DNA from: Dechloromonas hankyongensis
GTDB taxonomy: Bacteria > Pseudomonadota > Gammaproteobacteria > Burkholderiales > Rhodocyclaceae
Assembly: GCF_022012295.1 (NCBI RefSeq)
Contig: NZ_JAKLTN010000002.1
Span: forward strand, 1,415,843 to 1,479,842
Length of the DNA stretch: 64,000 nt
Direction: 5' to 3'
How positions within the stretch are numbered: the first letter of the stretch is position 1; each line of letters opens with the position of its first letter. The translations under genes and the position numbers were made by a program. The notes beneath the pieces were generated by a model, which had not been told where the DNA came from, ran no database searches, and worked only from the letters and a program-made list of their open reading frames with translations. Below are positions 1 to 8,646 of this stretch, piece by piece.

Positions 1-886
1 CGGCCACCACCGCAAAGCCGCGACCCATTTCGCCGGCGCGGGCTGCTTCAATGGCGGCGTTCAGCGCCAGCAGATTGGTCTGGTCGGCGATATCCTTGAT
101 CAGGCCGGCGATCTGCCGGATGCTGTCCGAGCGCTCGGCGAGATGGCCGACCGTATCGTTGAATACGCCCAGCTTGTCGCTGACCATGACGACCTTGGTG
201 ACGATCTCGTGCATCTCGTTCAGCGACGAGCGCGCCGTCGCCAGGTTGGCATCGGTCGAATGCGAAATCAGTTCGGTCGAACTCGACACCTCGTGAATGG
301 CCTGGATCGCTTCGGTACTGGCGCCGAAGACGGCGCCGGCGATCTCGCCCTGCTTGCCGGCCTGTCCGGCCGTATAAGCCACGGTCCGTTTCACCACCAC
401 CGCTTCGCGGGCGATATTGACACTCATTTTGCGCACTTCGCTGATGATCTCGCGCATCTTGTCGGCAAAGCGGTTATAGGATTCTGCCAGGGTGCGCAAT
501 TCGTCGTGGCTGATGGTCGGCAGATTGCGCGAGAAGTCGCCTTCGCCACGGCCGATTTCGTCGAAGATGGTCGAGATCAGCCGAATGGGGCGCAGGATCA
601 GGTAGCGGATATAGGTAATCTGCATCACGTTCCACAGCAATGCGAAGATGGTCAGACCGATCATCAGCATCAGGCCGTGGTCGAGCATGGCCGAAATCTT
701 CTGCAAGGATTCGGCACTGGCCCCCGAGCCGCGCAACACCTCGTTCACTTGGCTTTTCTGGCTGAAATAGATTCCCAGATAGCCCAGATCGACGAAGAAG
801 AGCAGCAAAAAGCTCATCAGCTTCTTGGTCAGGGAGTTCCAGAAGGTTCTCTCATTCCAATCATATAGCTGTCGCAATATTTCCAT
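1..886 (-). CDS. Methyl-accepting chemotaxis protein, 3' end cut off by the window
   Basis: Membrane chemoreceptor that would signal to CheA/CheW. The reverse strand reads from an ATG at 886-884 to base 1 without a stop, so the C-terminus is missing. Two membrane helices (about residues 23-42 and 71-90) flank a periplasmic loop of only about 28 residues, so there is no recognisable ligand-binding domain. A HAMP-like segment follows, and the last visible part contains the conserved receptor hairpin ([19 protein letters not shown], then GRGFAVVA). With so short a loop it may sense through the membrane, the HAMP region or a partner protein. Family assignment is firm; the stimulus is unknown. Confidence 0.93.
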   Translation of the reverse strand, partial: MEILRQLYDWNERTFWNSLTKKLMSFLLLFFVDLGYLGIYFSQKSQVNEVLRGSGASAESLQKISAMLDHGLMLMIGLTIFALLWNVMQITYIRYLILRPIRLISTIFDEIGRGEGDFSRNLPTISHDELRTLAESYNRFADKMREIISEVRKMSVNIAREAVVVKRTVAYTAGQAGKQGEIAGAVFGASTEAIQAIHEVSSSTELISHSTDANLATARSSLNEMHEIVTKVVMVSDKLGVFNDTVGHLAERSDSIRQIAGLIKDIADQTNLLALNAAIEAARAGEMGRGFAVVA

Positions 887-1221
887 ATATCAACCAATAA
901 AATACGAAATTTGTCGGATTCAACACCCCTTTCGGGTAGGCGTCAAGGCGGTAGTTTCCCCATTATTACAATGTATTACATACCTCGGCGGATACCTCGA
1001 CGAAAAATTGCTGCGACGCGTTTCACTGCACCAAACATGTTTTCACATCGTGAAAATAAATGCACAAGACCATGTTTTCACACGAAAACATATTGTCTTA
1101 TGTCTTATATAAGACTCTTGCTGCCCTGCAAAAAACTATCTATACTTCACCCATCGACGTTGCACCGGCTTCATCAGGTTCAACGCCGTTCCCCCAAAAC
1201 CAAATCTCTTGAGGAATTCAC
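887..1221. promoter_or_regulatory. aceA upstream region with several symmetric repeats
   Basis: 335 bases without a gene between the divergent chemoreceptor and aceA, clearly more AT-rich than the flanking genes from about 1020 to 1150. It holds the inverted repeat TTTTCAC-N3-GTGAAAA (1040-1056), the inverted repeat ATGTTTTC-N4-GAAAACAT (1072-1091), a direct repeat CATGTTTTCACA (1036-1047 and 1071-1082), and a perfect 14-bp palindrome (1102-1115). A ribosome-binding site GAGGAA precedes the aceA ATG. The repeats indicate at least two regulators acting on aceA; which ones cannot be read from sequence. Confidence 0.6.
1102..1115. promoter_or_regulatory. Palindromic operator candidate GTCTTATATAAGAC upstream of aceA
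   Basis: Perfect 14-bp palindrome GTCTTATATAAGAC, 106 bases before the aceA start, with an extra half-site GTCTTA at 1095-1100. A near copy, GTCCTATAGAAGAC, lies 55 bases before aceB at 40612-40625. Sharing between the two glyoxylate-shunt genes suggests one common regulator; its identity is not evident. Confidence 0.55.
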
Positions 1222-2520
1222 ATGAGCACTCGCGAACAGCAAATCGCCGCCCTCGAAAAAGACTGGGCTGAAAACCCCCGCTGGAAGGGCATCAAGCGCG
1301 GCTACTCCGCTGCTGACGTCGTCCGCCTGCGCGGTTCTTTCCAGGTCGAACACACCCTGGCCCGTCGCGGTGCCGAGAAGCTGTGGAACCTCGTCAACAA
1401 CGAACCGTACGTCAACTGCCTGGGTGCCCTGACCGGCGGCCAAGCCGTTCAACAAGCCAAGGCTGGCATCAAGGCCATCTACCTGTCCGGCTGGCAAGTT
1501 GCCGCCGACAACAACGAATACGCCGCCATGTACCCGGACCAGTCCCTGTACCCGGTTGACTCCGTGCCGAAGGTTGTCGAGCGCATCAACAATGCTTTCA
1601 ACCGCGCCGACGAAATCCAGTGGTCCAAGAACATCAACAAGGGCGATGCCGGTCACGTTGAATACCACCTGCCGATCGTTGCTGACGCTGAAGCCGGTTT
1701 CGGCGGCGTGCTGAACGCCTACGAACTGATGAAGGCCATGATCCGCTCCGGCGCTGCCGGCGTGCACTGGGAAGACCAGCTGGCTTCCGTCAAGAAGTGC
1801 GGCCACATGGGCGGCAAGGTTCTGGTCCCGACCACCGAAGCCGTGCAAAAGCTGATCGCTGCCCGTATGGCGGCCGACGTCTATGGCGTGCCGACCCTGG
1901 TCATCGCCCGCACCGACGCAGAAGCTGCTGACCTGCTGACCTCCGACTACGACGAGAACGACAAGCCGTTCCTGACCGGCGAACGCACCGCCGAAGGCTT
2001 CTACAAGACCAAGAAGGGTCTGGACCAAGCCATCTCCCGCGCCATCGCCTACGCCGACTACGCCGACCTGGTGTGGTGCGAAACCGGCACGCCGGATCTG
2101 GAATTCGCCCGCAAGTTCGCCGAAGCCGTGCATAAGGTTCACCCGGGCAAGATGCTGGCCTACAACTGCTCGCCGTCCTTCAACTGGAAGAAGAACCTGG
2201 ACGATGCCACCATCGCCAAGTTCCAGCGTGAACTGGGCGCCATGGGCTACAAGTACCAGTTCATCACCCTGGCTGGCATCCATTCCATGTGGTACAACAT
2301 GTTCGACCTGGCCCAGGACTACGCCAAGCGCGGCATGTCGGCCTACGTCGAGAAGGTCCAGGAGCCGGAATTCGCTGCCCGCGACCGTGGCTACACCTTC
2401 GTGTCGCACCAGCAGGAAGTCGGTACCGGCTACTTCGACGACGTCACCACCGTGATCCAGGGCGGCAAGTCCTCCGTCACCGCGCTGACCGGCTCGACCG
2501 AAGAAGAACAGTTCCACTAA
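1222..2520 (+). CDS. aceA: Isocitrate lyase
   Basis: Cleaves isocitrate to glyoxylate and succinate, the first step of the glyoxylate shunt, needed for growth on acetate or fatty acids. The 432-residue protein has the usual length of the bacterial enzyme and carries the catalytic signature KKCGH with Cys193, followed by MGGKVLVPT. The start is fixed by GAGGAA seven bases upstream. The codon use is very strongly biased, typical of a highly expressed gene. It is a single-gene unit ended by a strong terminator; malate synthase lies 39 kb away rather than adjacent. Confidence 0.98.
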   Translation: MSTREQQIAALEKDWAENPRWKGIKRGYSAADVVRLRGSFQVEHTLARRGAEKLWNLVNNEPYVNCLGALTGGQAVQQAKAGIKAIYLSGWQVAADNNEYAAMYPDQSLYPVDSVPKVVERINNAFNRADEIQWSKNINKGDAGHVEYHLPIVADAEAGFGGVLNAYELMKAMIRSGAAGVHWEDQLASVKKCGHMGGKVLVPTTEAVQKLIAARMAADVYGVPTLVIARTDAEAADLLTSDYDENDKPFLTGERTAEGFYKTKKGLDQAISRAIAYADYADLVWCETGTPDLEFARKFAEAVHKVHPGKMLAYNCSPSFNWKKNLDDATIAKFQRELGAMGYKYQFITLAGIHSMWYNMFDLAQDYAKRGMSAYVEKVQEPEFAARDRGYTFVSHQQEVGTGYFDDVTTVIQGGKSSVTALTGSTEEEQFH

Positions 2521-2568
2521 TCGGACTTACGATTTAGGTATCCCGCTGCCCATCCGGCAGCGTTCAGA

Positions 2569-2599
2569 GGCCGGCTCCTACCAGAGCCGGCCTTTTTTT
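2569..2599 (+). terminator. Rho-independent terminator of aceA
   Basis: Stem GGCCGGCTC (2569-2577), six-base loop, GAGCCGGCC (2584-2592), then seven T. It starts about 50 bases after the aceA stop. Confidence 0.92.
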
Positions 2600-2710
2600 C
2601 TGCCCGGACGGGAGGAGCCGTCGGCCATAGGCGGCACCGGGGAAAACGGCATTGCTGCACCGCATCAATGCTGTCAAAATATGCCAAATACAATTATCTA
2701 AGGGGGTCGC

Positions 2711-4336
2711 ATGCTGTCGCAATTGAAAATCCGCCATCGCCTGGCCTTGCTGGTCGCTGGCGCCCTGGTGCTGATGCTGGCTACGGCCGGCTACGGTCTG
2801 CACGTGTTGCGTAACTCGATTCTGGAAGACAGGCGGGCGGAAACCCGTGAAATCGTCAATACCGCGTACAGCATCGCCGAACATTACGGCAAGCGCGCCG
2901 AATCCGGCGAACTGCCGCTGGAAACCGCCCGCGAAATGGCGCAAGCGACTATCGCCGCGATGCGCTACGAGGGTGACAACTATTTCAGCCAGTACGACAC
3001 CAGTTACCACATGGTCCGCCACCCGTTCAAGGCCGAACTGAACGGCAAAGACCTGAGCGAACTGAAGGACAGCACCGGCAAACGCATCGTCTATGAACTG
3101 GTCGAGGTGGCCAAACGGGGCCAGGGCGAATTTGTCGAATACCTGTGGCCGCGCGGCGCCGACAAGACACCGCTGCCCAAGCTGGCCACCGCCCGCCTCT
3201 ACGCGCCCTGGGGTCTGGTCATCCAGTCCGGCATCTACATCGACGACGTCGATGCGCAGTTCCACCGACAAGCGGCCATCATCGGCGGCGGCATCGCCCT
3301 CGGCATGCTGCTGCTGGTCGGTCTCTCATGGTGGATCGCCATCGGCATCAGTGCGCCGCTCGCCCACCTCAATGGGCGCATGGACGAAATCGCCGCCGGC
3401 GGCGACCTGCGCGAACCGATCCGCGTCGCCAGCGGCGGCGAACTCGGCGCCATGGCGCTCGCATTCAACACGCTGATGCAGCGCATCGGCGGCGTCATCC
3501 GCGAGACCGCCGACGGTTCGCAGCAATTGCGGGCAGCGTCGGAACAGCTGTCGTCGAGCATCCGCCGCATCGAGCAGAGCAGCGCCCGGCAAAGCGATGC
3601 GGCGGCGTCGACGGCGGCAACCGTCGAGCAGATCACGCAGAGCATCGGCAGCACCACGGTCGGCCTGCAACAACTGTCCGGCTTTACCGACCAGTCGCGC
3701 ACGCTGACCCAGGACGGGCGTCATGTGGTCGACCGGGCGGCCGGCGAAATGGCTCGCATCGCCGACTCGGTAACCACCTCGGCCCAGGCCGTCGATCAGC
3801 TCGGCGCGGCATCGCGGCAGATTTCCGATATCGTCGCCGTCATTCGCGAAATCGCCGACCAGACCAACCTGCTCGCCCTCAACGCCGCCATCGAAGCCGC
3901 CCGGGCCGGCGAAAGCGGGCGCGGCTTCGCCGTCGTCGCCGACGAGGTGCGCAAGCTGGCCGAACGTACGGCCCAGTCTACGCAACAGATTTCGCAGATG
4001 ATCAGCGGCATCCAGGGGCAGACCGAGCAGGCGGTCGCCGGCATCCGCGAGGTTTCCGACATGGCCCTGCACGGCGTCAAGCTGGCCGGCCAGGCCGGCG
4101 ACGCCGTATCGCGCATCGACGGCAGCGTCGGCGAAGTCCGCCAGGTGGTCGCCGACATCGCGCACGCCGCCAACGAGCAGCACCAGGCGAGCAACACCAT
4201 TTCCAGCCACATCGAGGACATCTCCCGCCAGGCCCACGACAACGCCACGGCGATCCGTGATGTCGCCGCTGCCGCCCTCGGGCTGCAACGAATGGCCGAA
4301 AGGATGCAGGTCGGGATCGCCTACTTCAAGGCCTGA
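2711..4336 (+). CDS. Methyl-accepting chemotaxis protein with single Cache sensor domain
   Basis: A 541-residue transmembrane chemoreceptor. An N-terminal membrane helix (about 11-32) is followed by a periplasmic single-Cache (sCache_2-type) domain (about 40-190; note [15 protein letters not shown] and [14 protein letters not shown]), a second helix (about 188-210), HAMP, and a cytoplasmic signalling domain with [19 protein letters not shown] and [18 protein letters not shown]. sCache_2 receptors often bind small carboxylates, but the ligand here is not determined. Ribosome-binding site AAGGGGG lies just upstream. It is a paralogue of the receptor at 51867-53495, with the same layout and length. 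No coupled chemotaxis genes adjoin it. Confidence 0.95.
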   Translation: MLSQLKIRHRLALLVAGALVLMLATAGYGLHVLRNSILEDRRAETREIVNTAYSIAEHYGKRAESGELPLETAREMAQATIAAMRYEGDNYFSQYDTSYHMVRHPFKAELNGKDLSELKDSTGKRIVYELVEVAKRGQGEFVEYLWPRGADKTPLPKLATARLYAPWGLVIQSGIYIDDVDAQFHRQAAIIGGGIALGMLLLVGLSWWIAIGISAPLAHLNGRMDEIAAGGDLREPIRVASGGELGAMALAFNTLMQRIGGVIRETADGSQQLRAASEQLSSSIRRIEQSSARQSDAAASTAATVEQITQSIGSTTVGLQQLSGFTDQSRTLTQDGRHVVDRAAGEMARIADSVTTSAQAVDQLGAASRQISDIVAVIREIADQTNLLALNAAIEAARAGESGRGFAVVADEVRKLAERTAQSTQQISQMISGIQGQTEQAVAGIREVSDMALHGVKLAGQAGDAVSRIDGSVGEVRQVVADIAHAANEQHQASNTISSHIEDISRQAHDNATAIRDVAAAALGLQRMAERMQVGIAYFKA

Positions 4337-4396
4337 ACCACAACGCCGGCGGCAGGCGCTGGCGCACCTTTCCGATTGCTACGGAAACCCTGCATT

Positions 4397-4421
4397 GCGG
4401 CTCATTTAACGAATGAGCCGC
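4397..4421. repeat. 10-bp inverted repeat between receptor and LysR genes
   Basis: GCGGCTCATT, five-base loop, AATGAGCCGC. No T-run follows, so it is either a weak terminator for the upstream receptor gene or a protein-binding site about 90 bases before the LysR gene. Confidence 0.5.
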
Positions 4422-4511
4422 ACTCATGATTCCGAGTCTGTTGATTTTGTTATCGCCTCATTAGAATTGACGAAGGAGGCTCGTTCAAATCGCCATACAT
4501 GAGGAATGATC

Positions 4512-5432
4512 ATGCCAGTCAGCCTTGCGAAAATCCCGTCCGTCGACCTGTTTCGCGGTTTCGTCGCGGTAGGGCGGCGCATGAGCATCACCTTGGCCGC
4601 CGGCGATCTGTTTCTGACGCAGTCGGCCGTCAGCCGGCAGATCCAGGGCCTGGAAACGGCCCTCGGCATCAAGCTGTTCGAACGCAGCCATCGCGCCATC
4701 CGCTTTACCCCGGAAGGCGAGCAGCTTTTTCTGGCCGCCGACAGCGCCATGCAGCAACTTCAGGATGCCTTGGGCGTGCTGGAGGACAGCCAGCGCCAGC
4801 GACCGGTGACCGTGACGGCCAGCATCGGCGTTGTCGGCCTGTGGCTGCTACCCCGTCTGGGTGCCTTCCAGGCGCAGCACCCGGAAATCGAGGTTCGCCT
4901 GTCGGCCAGCAACCATCTTGTCGATTTGCGCAAGGACGGCCTGGATATCGCCATACGGTATGGCCAGGAATCGACGATGCCGCCCGGGGCGACGCGCTTG
5001 TTTGGCGAAGATATTTTCCCGGTCGCCCACCCCAGCTTGGGACTAACCGGACTGGACCCGGCAGCGATCGCCCGGTCCACTTTGCTCGAATTCGAAGGCG
5101 ACCCATCGCCCTGGTGGCAATGGAACGCCTGGATCGAATCGCAAGGTTGGGCCGGCATCAAGCCGAAGAGCGTCATCCGCTTCAACCTGTACGACCAACT
5201 GATTCACGCGGCCATCGCCGGCCAAGGCATCGCCCTGGGGCGTGGCCAACTGATCGCACCGATGCTGGCCGACGGGCGCCTGGTTGCCTTGCCCACACCT
5301 TGTCCGGGCCCCAAGTCCAACAAATTGTATTGCCTGATCCAACGGGACGCCAAGCCGGGCAGGCCTGTGCAAATTCTGATCGACTGGATACGCGGCGAGG
5401 CGCGGATTACCGACTCGACGGCTGCCCGATGA
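4512..5432 (+). CDS. LysR-family transcriptional regulator (GcvA-like)
   Basis: DNA-binding regulator of 306 residues: N-terminal winged helix-turn-helix (about residues 12-60, including LTQSAVSRQIQGLE and LFERSHRAIRFTPEG) followed by a LysR substrate-binding domain. An in-frame ATG exists at 4506, but the GAGGA at 4501-4505 leaves no spacing for it; the ATG at 4512 is preferred. It is transcribed towards the alpha/beta-hydrolase gene, with which it overlaps by 26 bases at the 3' ends. The inducer and targets are unknown. Confidence 0.93.
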   Translation: MPVSLAKIPSVDLFRGFVAVGRRMSITLAAGDLFLTQSAVSRQIQGLETALGIKLFERSHRAIRFTPEGEQLFLAADSAMQQLQDALGVLEDSQRQRPVTVTASIGVVGLWLLPRLGAFQAQHPEIEVRLSASNHLVDLRKDGLDIAIRYGQESTMPPGATRLFGEDIFPVAHPSLGLTGLDPAAIARSTLLEFEGDPSPWWQWNAWIESQGWAGIKPKSVIRFNLYDQLIHAAIAGQGIALGRGQLIAPMLADGRLVALPTPCPGPKSNKLYCLIQRDAKPGRPVQILIDWIRGEARITDSTAAR

Positions 5433-6363
5433 GCCGCCCCGGAATCTCTTCGCTCACCCTGCCATCGCGCAGCCAGGCTAGCGGAATGCGCCACAGCGAG
5501 TACATGTAACGGGAATTGAAGAAGGCGAAGTGCCCAATGGCCTGCTCGCCCAGCGCGCCGGGCTCGATGCGCAGGTGGGTCGACGGACTGTTCTTGTAGT
5601 AGCCGAGGAGGCGCTGGATGGCTGGAACGGTTCCAAACTCGTCGTCGCTCATCGACAGCGCCAGGGTCGGCCCGGTCAGTCGGCCAAAGGATTCGACCAA
5701 TTGCGCCCGCTCGTCCGACGACAATGCCTGCGGACCGGATTTGTAGATGTCCTCAAAACGCGGGCGGGGGGCGACCCAATCCCGGACCACGCCGCGTGGG
5801 GTATCTTCCAGCCAGCCCAGCCGCTTGCCGGGAAAGTAGCCGAAGATGGCAGTCAGCACCGGCATGACGACATGCCAGCGCAGGTACATGGCGAGCCGCT
5901 TGTGCCGGGCGTAGTCCCGCCAGTAGGCGAATTGCGAGCCCATGGTAAAAACGCGGGTGATCAGATGATTCGACGGCGCCATACCGACCAGGAAACCGCC
6001 CACGCTGTGCGCAGCGACCAGAATGGCGTGCCCCTTGAAGCAAGCGCCGGCAAATTGCAGAACCCCCTCGAAGTCCTTGCTGCCCCAATCCAGCCAGCTC
6101 GCGTCGAAACCACGCATTTCACTGGGCCGCGAGCCGCCGATGCCGCGGTAATCGTAGGTGATGACGTTAAAGCCGTGGGCGTGGAGAAAGTCGGCAAAAC
6201 GGCTGTAATAGCGGCTGTGCACCGAGGTGGCGGGATTGATGATGACGACCGGTGGCGGCGCTTTGCCATCCTCCAGCGCATGCACCCAGGTATGGGCCTG
6301 CAACGGGAAACCATCGACCGCGGGGATGGTGATTTTGAGCGGGGTGCAGGATTTCGAAGTCAT
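5407..6363 (-). CDS. Alpha/beta-hydrolase of unknown substrate
   Basis: A 318-residue cytoplasmic serine hydrolase with no signal peptide. The nucleophile elbow reads AAHSVGG (Ser120), the acid is likely Asp240 or Asp241 (SMSDDEFG) and the histidine His278 (AIGHFAFF). YDYRGIGGSRP upstream of the elbow is typical of esterase/lyase-like hydrolases of this fold. It resembles the stand-alone hydrolases often annotated as lysophospholipase-like; the substrate cannot be deduced. It is convergent with the LysR gene, overlapping it by 26 bases. A perfect inverted repeat sits just before its start. Confidence 0.88.
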   Translation of the reverse strand: MTSKSCTPLKITIPAVDGFPLQAHTWVHALEDGKAPPPVVIINPATSVHSRYYSRFADFLHAHGFNVITYDYRGIGGSRPSEMRGFDASWLDWGSKDFEGVLQFAGACFKGHAILVAAHSVGGFLVGMAPSNHLITRVFTMGSQFAYWRDYARHKRLAMYLRWHVVMPVLTAIFGYFPGKRLGWLEDTPRGVVRDWVAPRPRFEDIYKSGPQALSSDERAQLVESFGRLTGPTLALSMSDDEFGTVPAIQRLLGYYKNSPSTHLRIEPGALGEQAIGHFAFFNSRYMYSLWRIPLAWLRDGRVSEEIPGRLIGQPSSR

Positions 6364-6385
6364 GGCAGCGTTGCAACAAGTGTCT

Positions 6386-6405
6386 GTAAGGTGCTTTTAC
6401 CTTAC
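6386..6405. promoter_or_regulatory. Inverted repeat upstream of the hydrolase gene
   Basis: GTAAGGT-N6-ACCTTAC, perfect 7-bp arms, centred about 32 bases upstream of the hydrolase ATG (reverse strand). The size and position suit a repressor operator, for example of TetR type, but no TetR gene is nearby. Confidence 0.5.
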
Positions 6406-6513
6406 GTTCGATTGCCGCTGCGCTCAAATGACTTATTTGCCCATACGCATTCCCGGAGAGCATGCATCGCCGGTGCAACGGTGAGGACTGAGGCTGCTAT
6501 CGGGAATCTCGCG

Positions 6514-6945
6514 TCAAACCGAATCTTCGTCGATCACGACATCGGCAATCCAGTGCCGACGCCGCCTCTCTAGCCGGGCCGCCACGCTCTCGCCATCGAA
6601 GCTGGCCGACTCGTAGTGCAGCAGCGCCGTTGCGCTCCCCTGCAGCATACGGGTATTGACCACCGCATAGACTCGGCCGTCAATCTGGCTGGTCACAATA
6701 GGAATGTCGCCACAACTGGCACAGATATGGAATTGAGCCGTTTCCGTGGCAAAACTATGGCGGGTGACCAGCGTCGGACGCTTGATGCGTACCATCAGCT
6801 TGCCGGAGGAACAGGCGGTCCACGCCGCGGAATGAGCGACGCAGAACGAACAGGAGCAGGCCCGGGCCGGTATCGCTACCGGATCAGGCGTCCAGTCGAG
6901 CGTGAATGAAATATTGCCGCACCGGCAACGACCCAAAATCTGCAT
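6514..6945 (-). CDS. GFA/CENP-V domain zinc protein
   Basis: A 143-residue protein of the glutathione-dependent formaldehyde-activating (GFA, CENP-V/DUF636) family. The two zinc-site clusters are visible: CRCG (Cys7, Cys9), CSCSFC (Cys30, Cys32, Cys35) and CASCG (Cys75, Cys78). Members bind structural zinc; real formaldehyde-glutathione activity has been claimed for few and should not be assumed here. It stands alone on the reverse strand, downstream of nothing obvious. The C-terminus is rich in Arg. Confidence 0.85.
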   Translation of the reverse strand: MQILGRCRCGNISFTLDWTPDPVAIPARACSCSFCVAHSAAWTACSSGKLMVRIKRPTLVTRHSFATETAQFHICASCGDIPIVTSQIDGRVYAVVNTRMLQGSATALLHYESASFDGESVAARLERRRRHWIADVVIDEDSV

Positions 6946-7145
6946 GGCGCCTCCCCGGTCATCGAGTTTACCGATTTCTGTACCTGTGCGGATAAAGACG
7001 GCGCCGAATGAGCGTCAAGATGATGCACATGGCAGATTGGCCAGCCCCGGATCACGGATATCGCAGAAATTTCGCTCGGTAACCGCCCATTGGCCTATGA
7101 AGAGGGAGAGTCGGCAAGCCGACCATCCCTTTCGGCGCAGCAACT

Positions 7146-7164
7146 GTGCTCCATAATGGAGCAC
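7146..7164 (-). repeat. Hairpin after the cytochrome b561 gene
   Basis: GTGCTCC-N5-GGAGCAC, seven paired bases, directly downstream of the stop of the last gene of the reverse-strand operon. It has no clear T-run, so it may be a weak or Rho-assisted terminator. Confidence 0.45.
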
Positions 7165-7169
7165 ACTGC

Positions 7170-7703
7170 TCACTTCTGAAGCACACCCCAGGGCAACATA
7201 CGGGACAGCGTTCCGTCGCGCAACAAGGCATGCTTGATGGCACCGGCCACATGCAGGCCGATCAACGCTGCGCCACCCCAGACAAAAACGACATGCAGCA
7301 GCTTGAAAGTAGCGTTCAAGCCCTCGTCCGGCCAGCCCAGGCGGGGCATCTCCAGGCCGAAGAACTTCACCGGATACTGGGTGAACGACGATGCCAGGAA
7401 ACCGGCGAGCGGCGCGAAGAGCAGGAAAACATAGAGCAGGTGGTGCACTGCCGTGGCCAGCCGCGCCTCGGTGCCGGTCGACAGCGGCGCCAGGGCCGGA
7501 CGTCCGGCCCGCCACAGCAGGCGCACGGCCAGGAGCAGCAGGGTGAGCAGGCCGAGCGACTTGTGCAAGCCGTAGGCCGCGCTGCGTTCCGCGCCCTTGG
7601 GCAGATCGATCATCGTCCAGCCGAGCCAAAGCAACCAGATGACGATGGCCGCCTGCACCCAGTGGAGCACCATCGCCGGCGCGGAATAGCGCTGCGCACT
7701 CAT
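7170..7703 (-). CDS. Cytochrome b561-family membrane protein
   Basis: A 177-residue, four-helix di-heme cytochrome b. Candidate heme ligands are His14 (MVLHW), His47 (GLHKSLG), His87 (AVHHLLY), His137 and His151 (GLHVAGAIKH). The ATG at 7703 overlaps the TGA of the upstream beta-propeller gene (ATGA), so the two are translationally coupled; longer reading upstream is excluded. It is the last gene of the PQQ-oxidation accessory operon, where it plausibly passes electrons between a periplasmic c-type cytochrome and the quinone pool. That role is inferred from context. Confidence 0.9.
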   Translation of the reverse strand: MSAQRYSAPAMVLHWVQAAIVIWLLWLGWTMIDLPKGAERSAAYGLHKSLGLLTLLLLAVRLLWRAGRPALAPLSTGTEARLATAVHHLLYVFLLFAPLAGFLASSFTQYPVKFFGLEMPRLGWPDEGLNATFKLLHVVFVWGGAALIGLHVAGAIKHALLRDGTLSRMLPWGVLQK

Positions 7704-8638
7704 CGGATGCTCACTCCCCACGGCAGTTCGCCGACTTCGATATCGGCGGTTTTCTTCAGGTCGGCGGTATCGATCACCGACACGGTGCCGGAACGGCCGT
7801 TGGCGACATAGAGCTTGCCGCCGTCCGGCGTAATGGCCATGTTCCACGGCCGCTTGCCGACTTCGATGGTGGCAACGATGTTGTTGCTCGCCACGTCAAT
7901 GGCCATCACCGACGGATCGCGGCCATTGGAGACGAAGACCCGCTTGCCGTCAGGCTGCACGGCGATCCCGTTCGGATACTGCCCAGCCGCGATTTCGGTA
8001 AGCACGCTGCGGCGCTGCACATCGATCACATAGACTTTGCCGGCCAGCTCGCTCGCCACATAGGCCCGGCTGCCGTCGGGCAGAAAGCCGATACCGCGCG
8101 GCCGCTTGCCGACCGGAATGCTGCCCACCTGCTTGCGGACCTTGAGATCGATCACATCAACCTGCTCGGCTTCCTCGGCGCTGACATAGAGCCAGCGACC
8201 ATCCGGGCTGAACACCGCATGCTCCGGGTTCTTGCCCTGCACCTTGATACGCGCCTGCTGACGCCCGTCAGCGGCCGCCAGCAGGGCGACACTGTTGTCG
8301 TCCTCGACCGCCACGGCCAGTTGCTTGCCGTCCGGCGACAGGCTGACGCCTTCCGGCGAATCGCCGACCCGCACCGATTTCAACAGCTTGCCGGCCACCG
8401 TATCGACAATCAGCAGGTTGCCCGTCTTGCCGTCGGTCAGATAGAGGCGCCCTTCTCCGGCGGCAACACCGCGCGGCCGTTCGCCCAGCGGCAAATCACG
8501 CAAGCGCTGGTCGGTAGCCGTATCGATTACGCTGACCGTAGCGGACTTTTCATTGGGCACATAGGCCAGCGGACCGGCCAAGGCCGGTCCACCGAAGGCA
8601 GCCAGCAAGGCCGCTCCAAGCAGGGAATAGAGTCGCAT
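7700..8638 (-). CDS. Periplasmic YVTN beta-propeller protein associated with PQQ-dependent oxidation
   Basis: A 312-residue secreted protein: a signal peptide (about residues 1-21, ending ALA) then repeated blades with the pattern YVxNxxxxTVSVID/T, about seven in all (for example YVPNEKSATVSVIDT, YVANGRSGTVSVIDT). This matches the family described as PQQ-dependent catabolism-associated beta-propeller proteins. No enzymatic role is established. It lies 8 bases after the MxaJ-like gene and overlaps the b561 gene, so it is part of one operon. The family name is recalled, not searched. Confidence 0.88.
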   Translation of the reverse strand: MRLYSLLGAALLAAFGGPALAGPLAYVPNEKSATVSVIDTATDQRLRDLPLGERPRGVAAGEGRLYLTDGKTGNLLIVDTVAGKLLKSVRVGDSPEGVSLSPDGKQLAVAVEDDNSVALLAAADGRQQARIKVQGKNPEHAVFSPDGRWLYVSAEEAEQVDVIDLKVRKQVGSIPVGKRPRGIGFLPDGSRAYVASELAGKVYVIDVQRRSVLTEIAAGQYPNGIAVQPDGKRVFVSNGRDPSVMAIDVASNNIVATIEVGKRPWNMAITPDGGKLYVANGRSGTVSVIDTADLKKTADIEVGELPWGVSIR

Positions 8639-8646
8639 GAAGGCTC

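Noticed and set aside
143..868. A 241-codon forward open frame at the window start
   Set aside because: The reverse strand encodes a clear chemoreceptor with the conserved hairpin over the same bases.
1180..2517. A 445-codon open frame antisense to aceA
   Set aside because: Mirror of aceA codon bias; composition (Gly/Val/Leu-rich without motifs) is typical of antisense artefacts.
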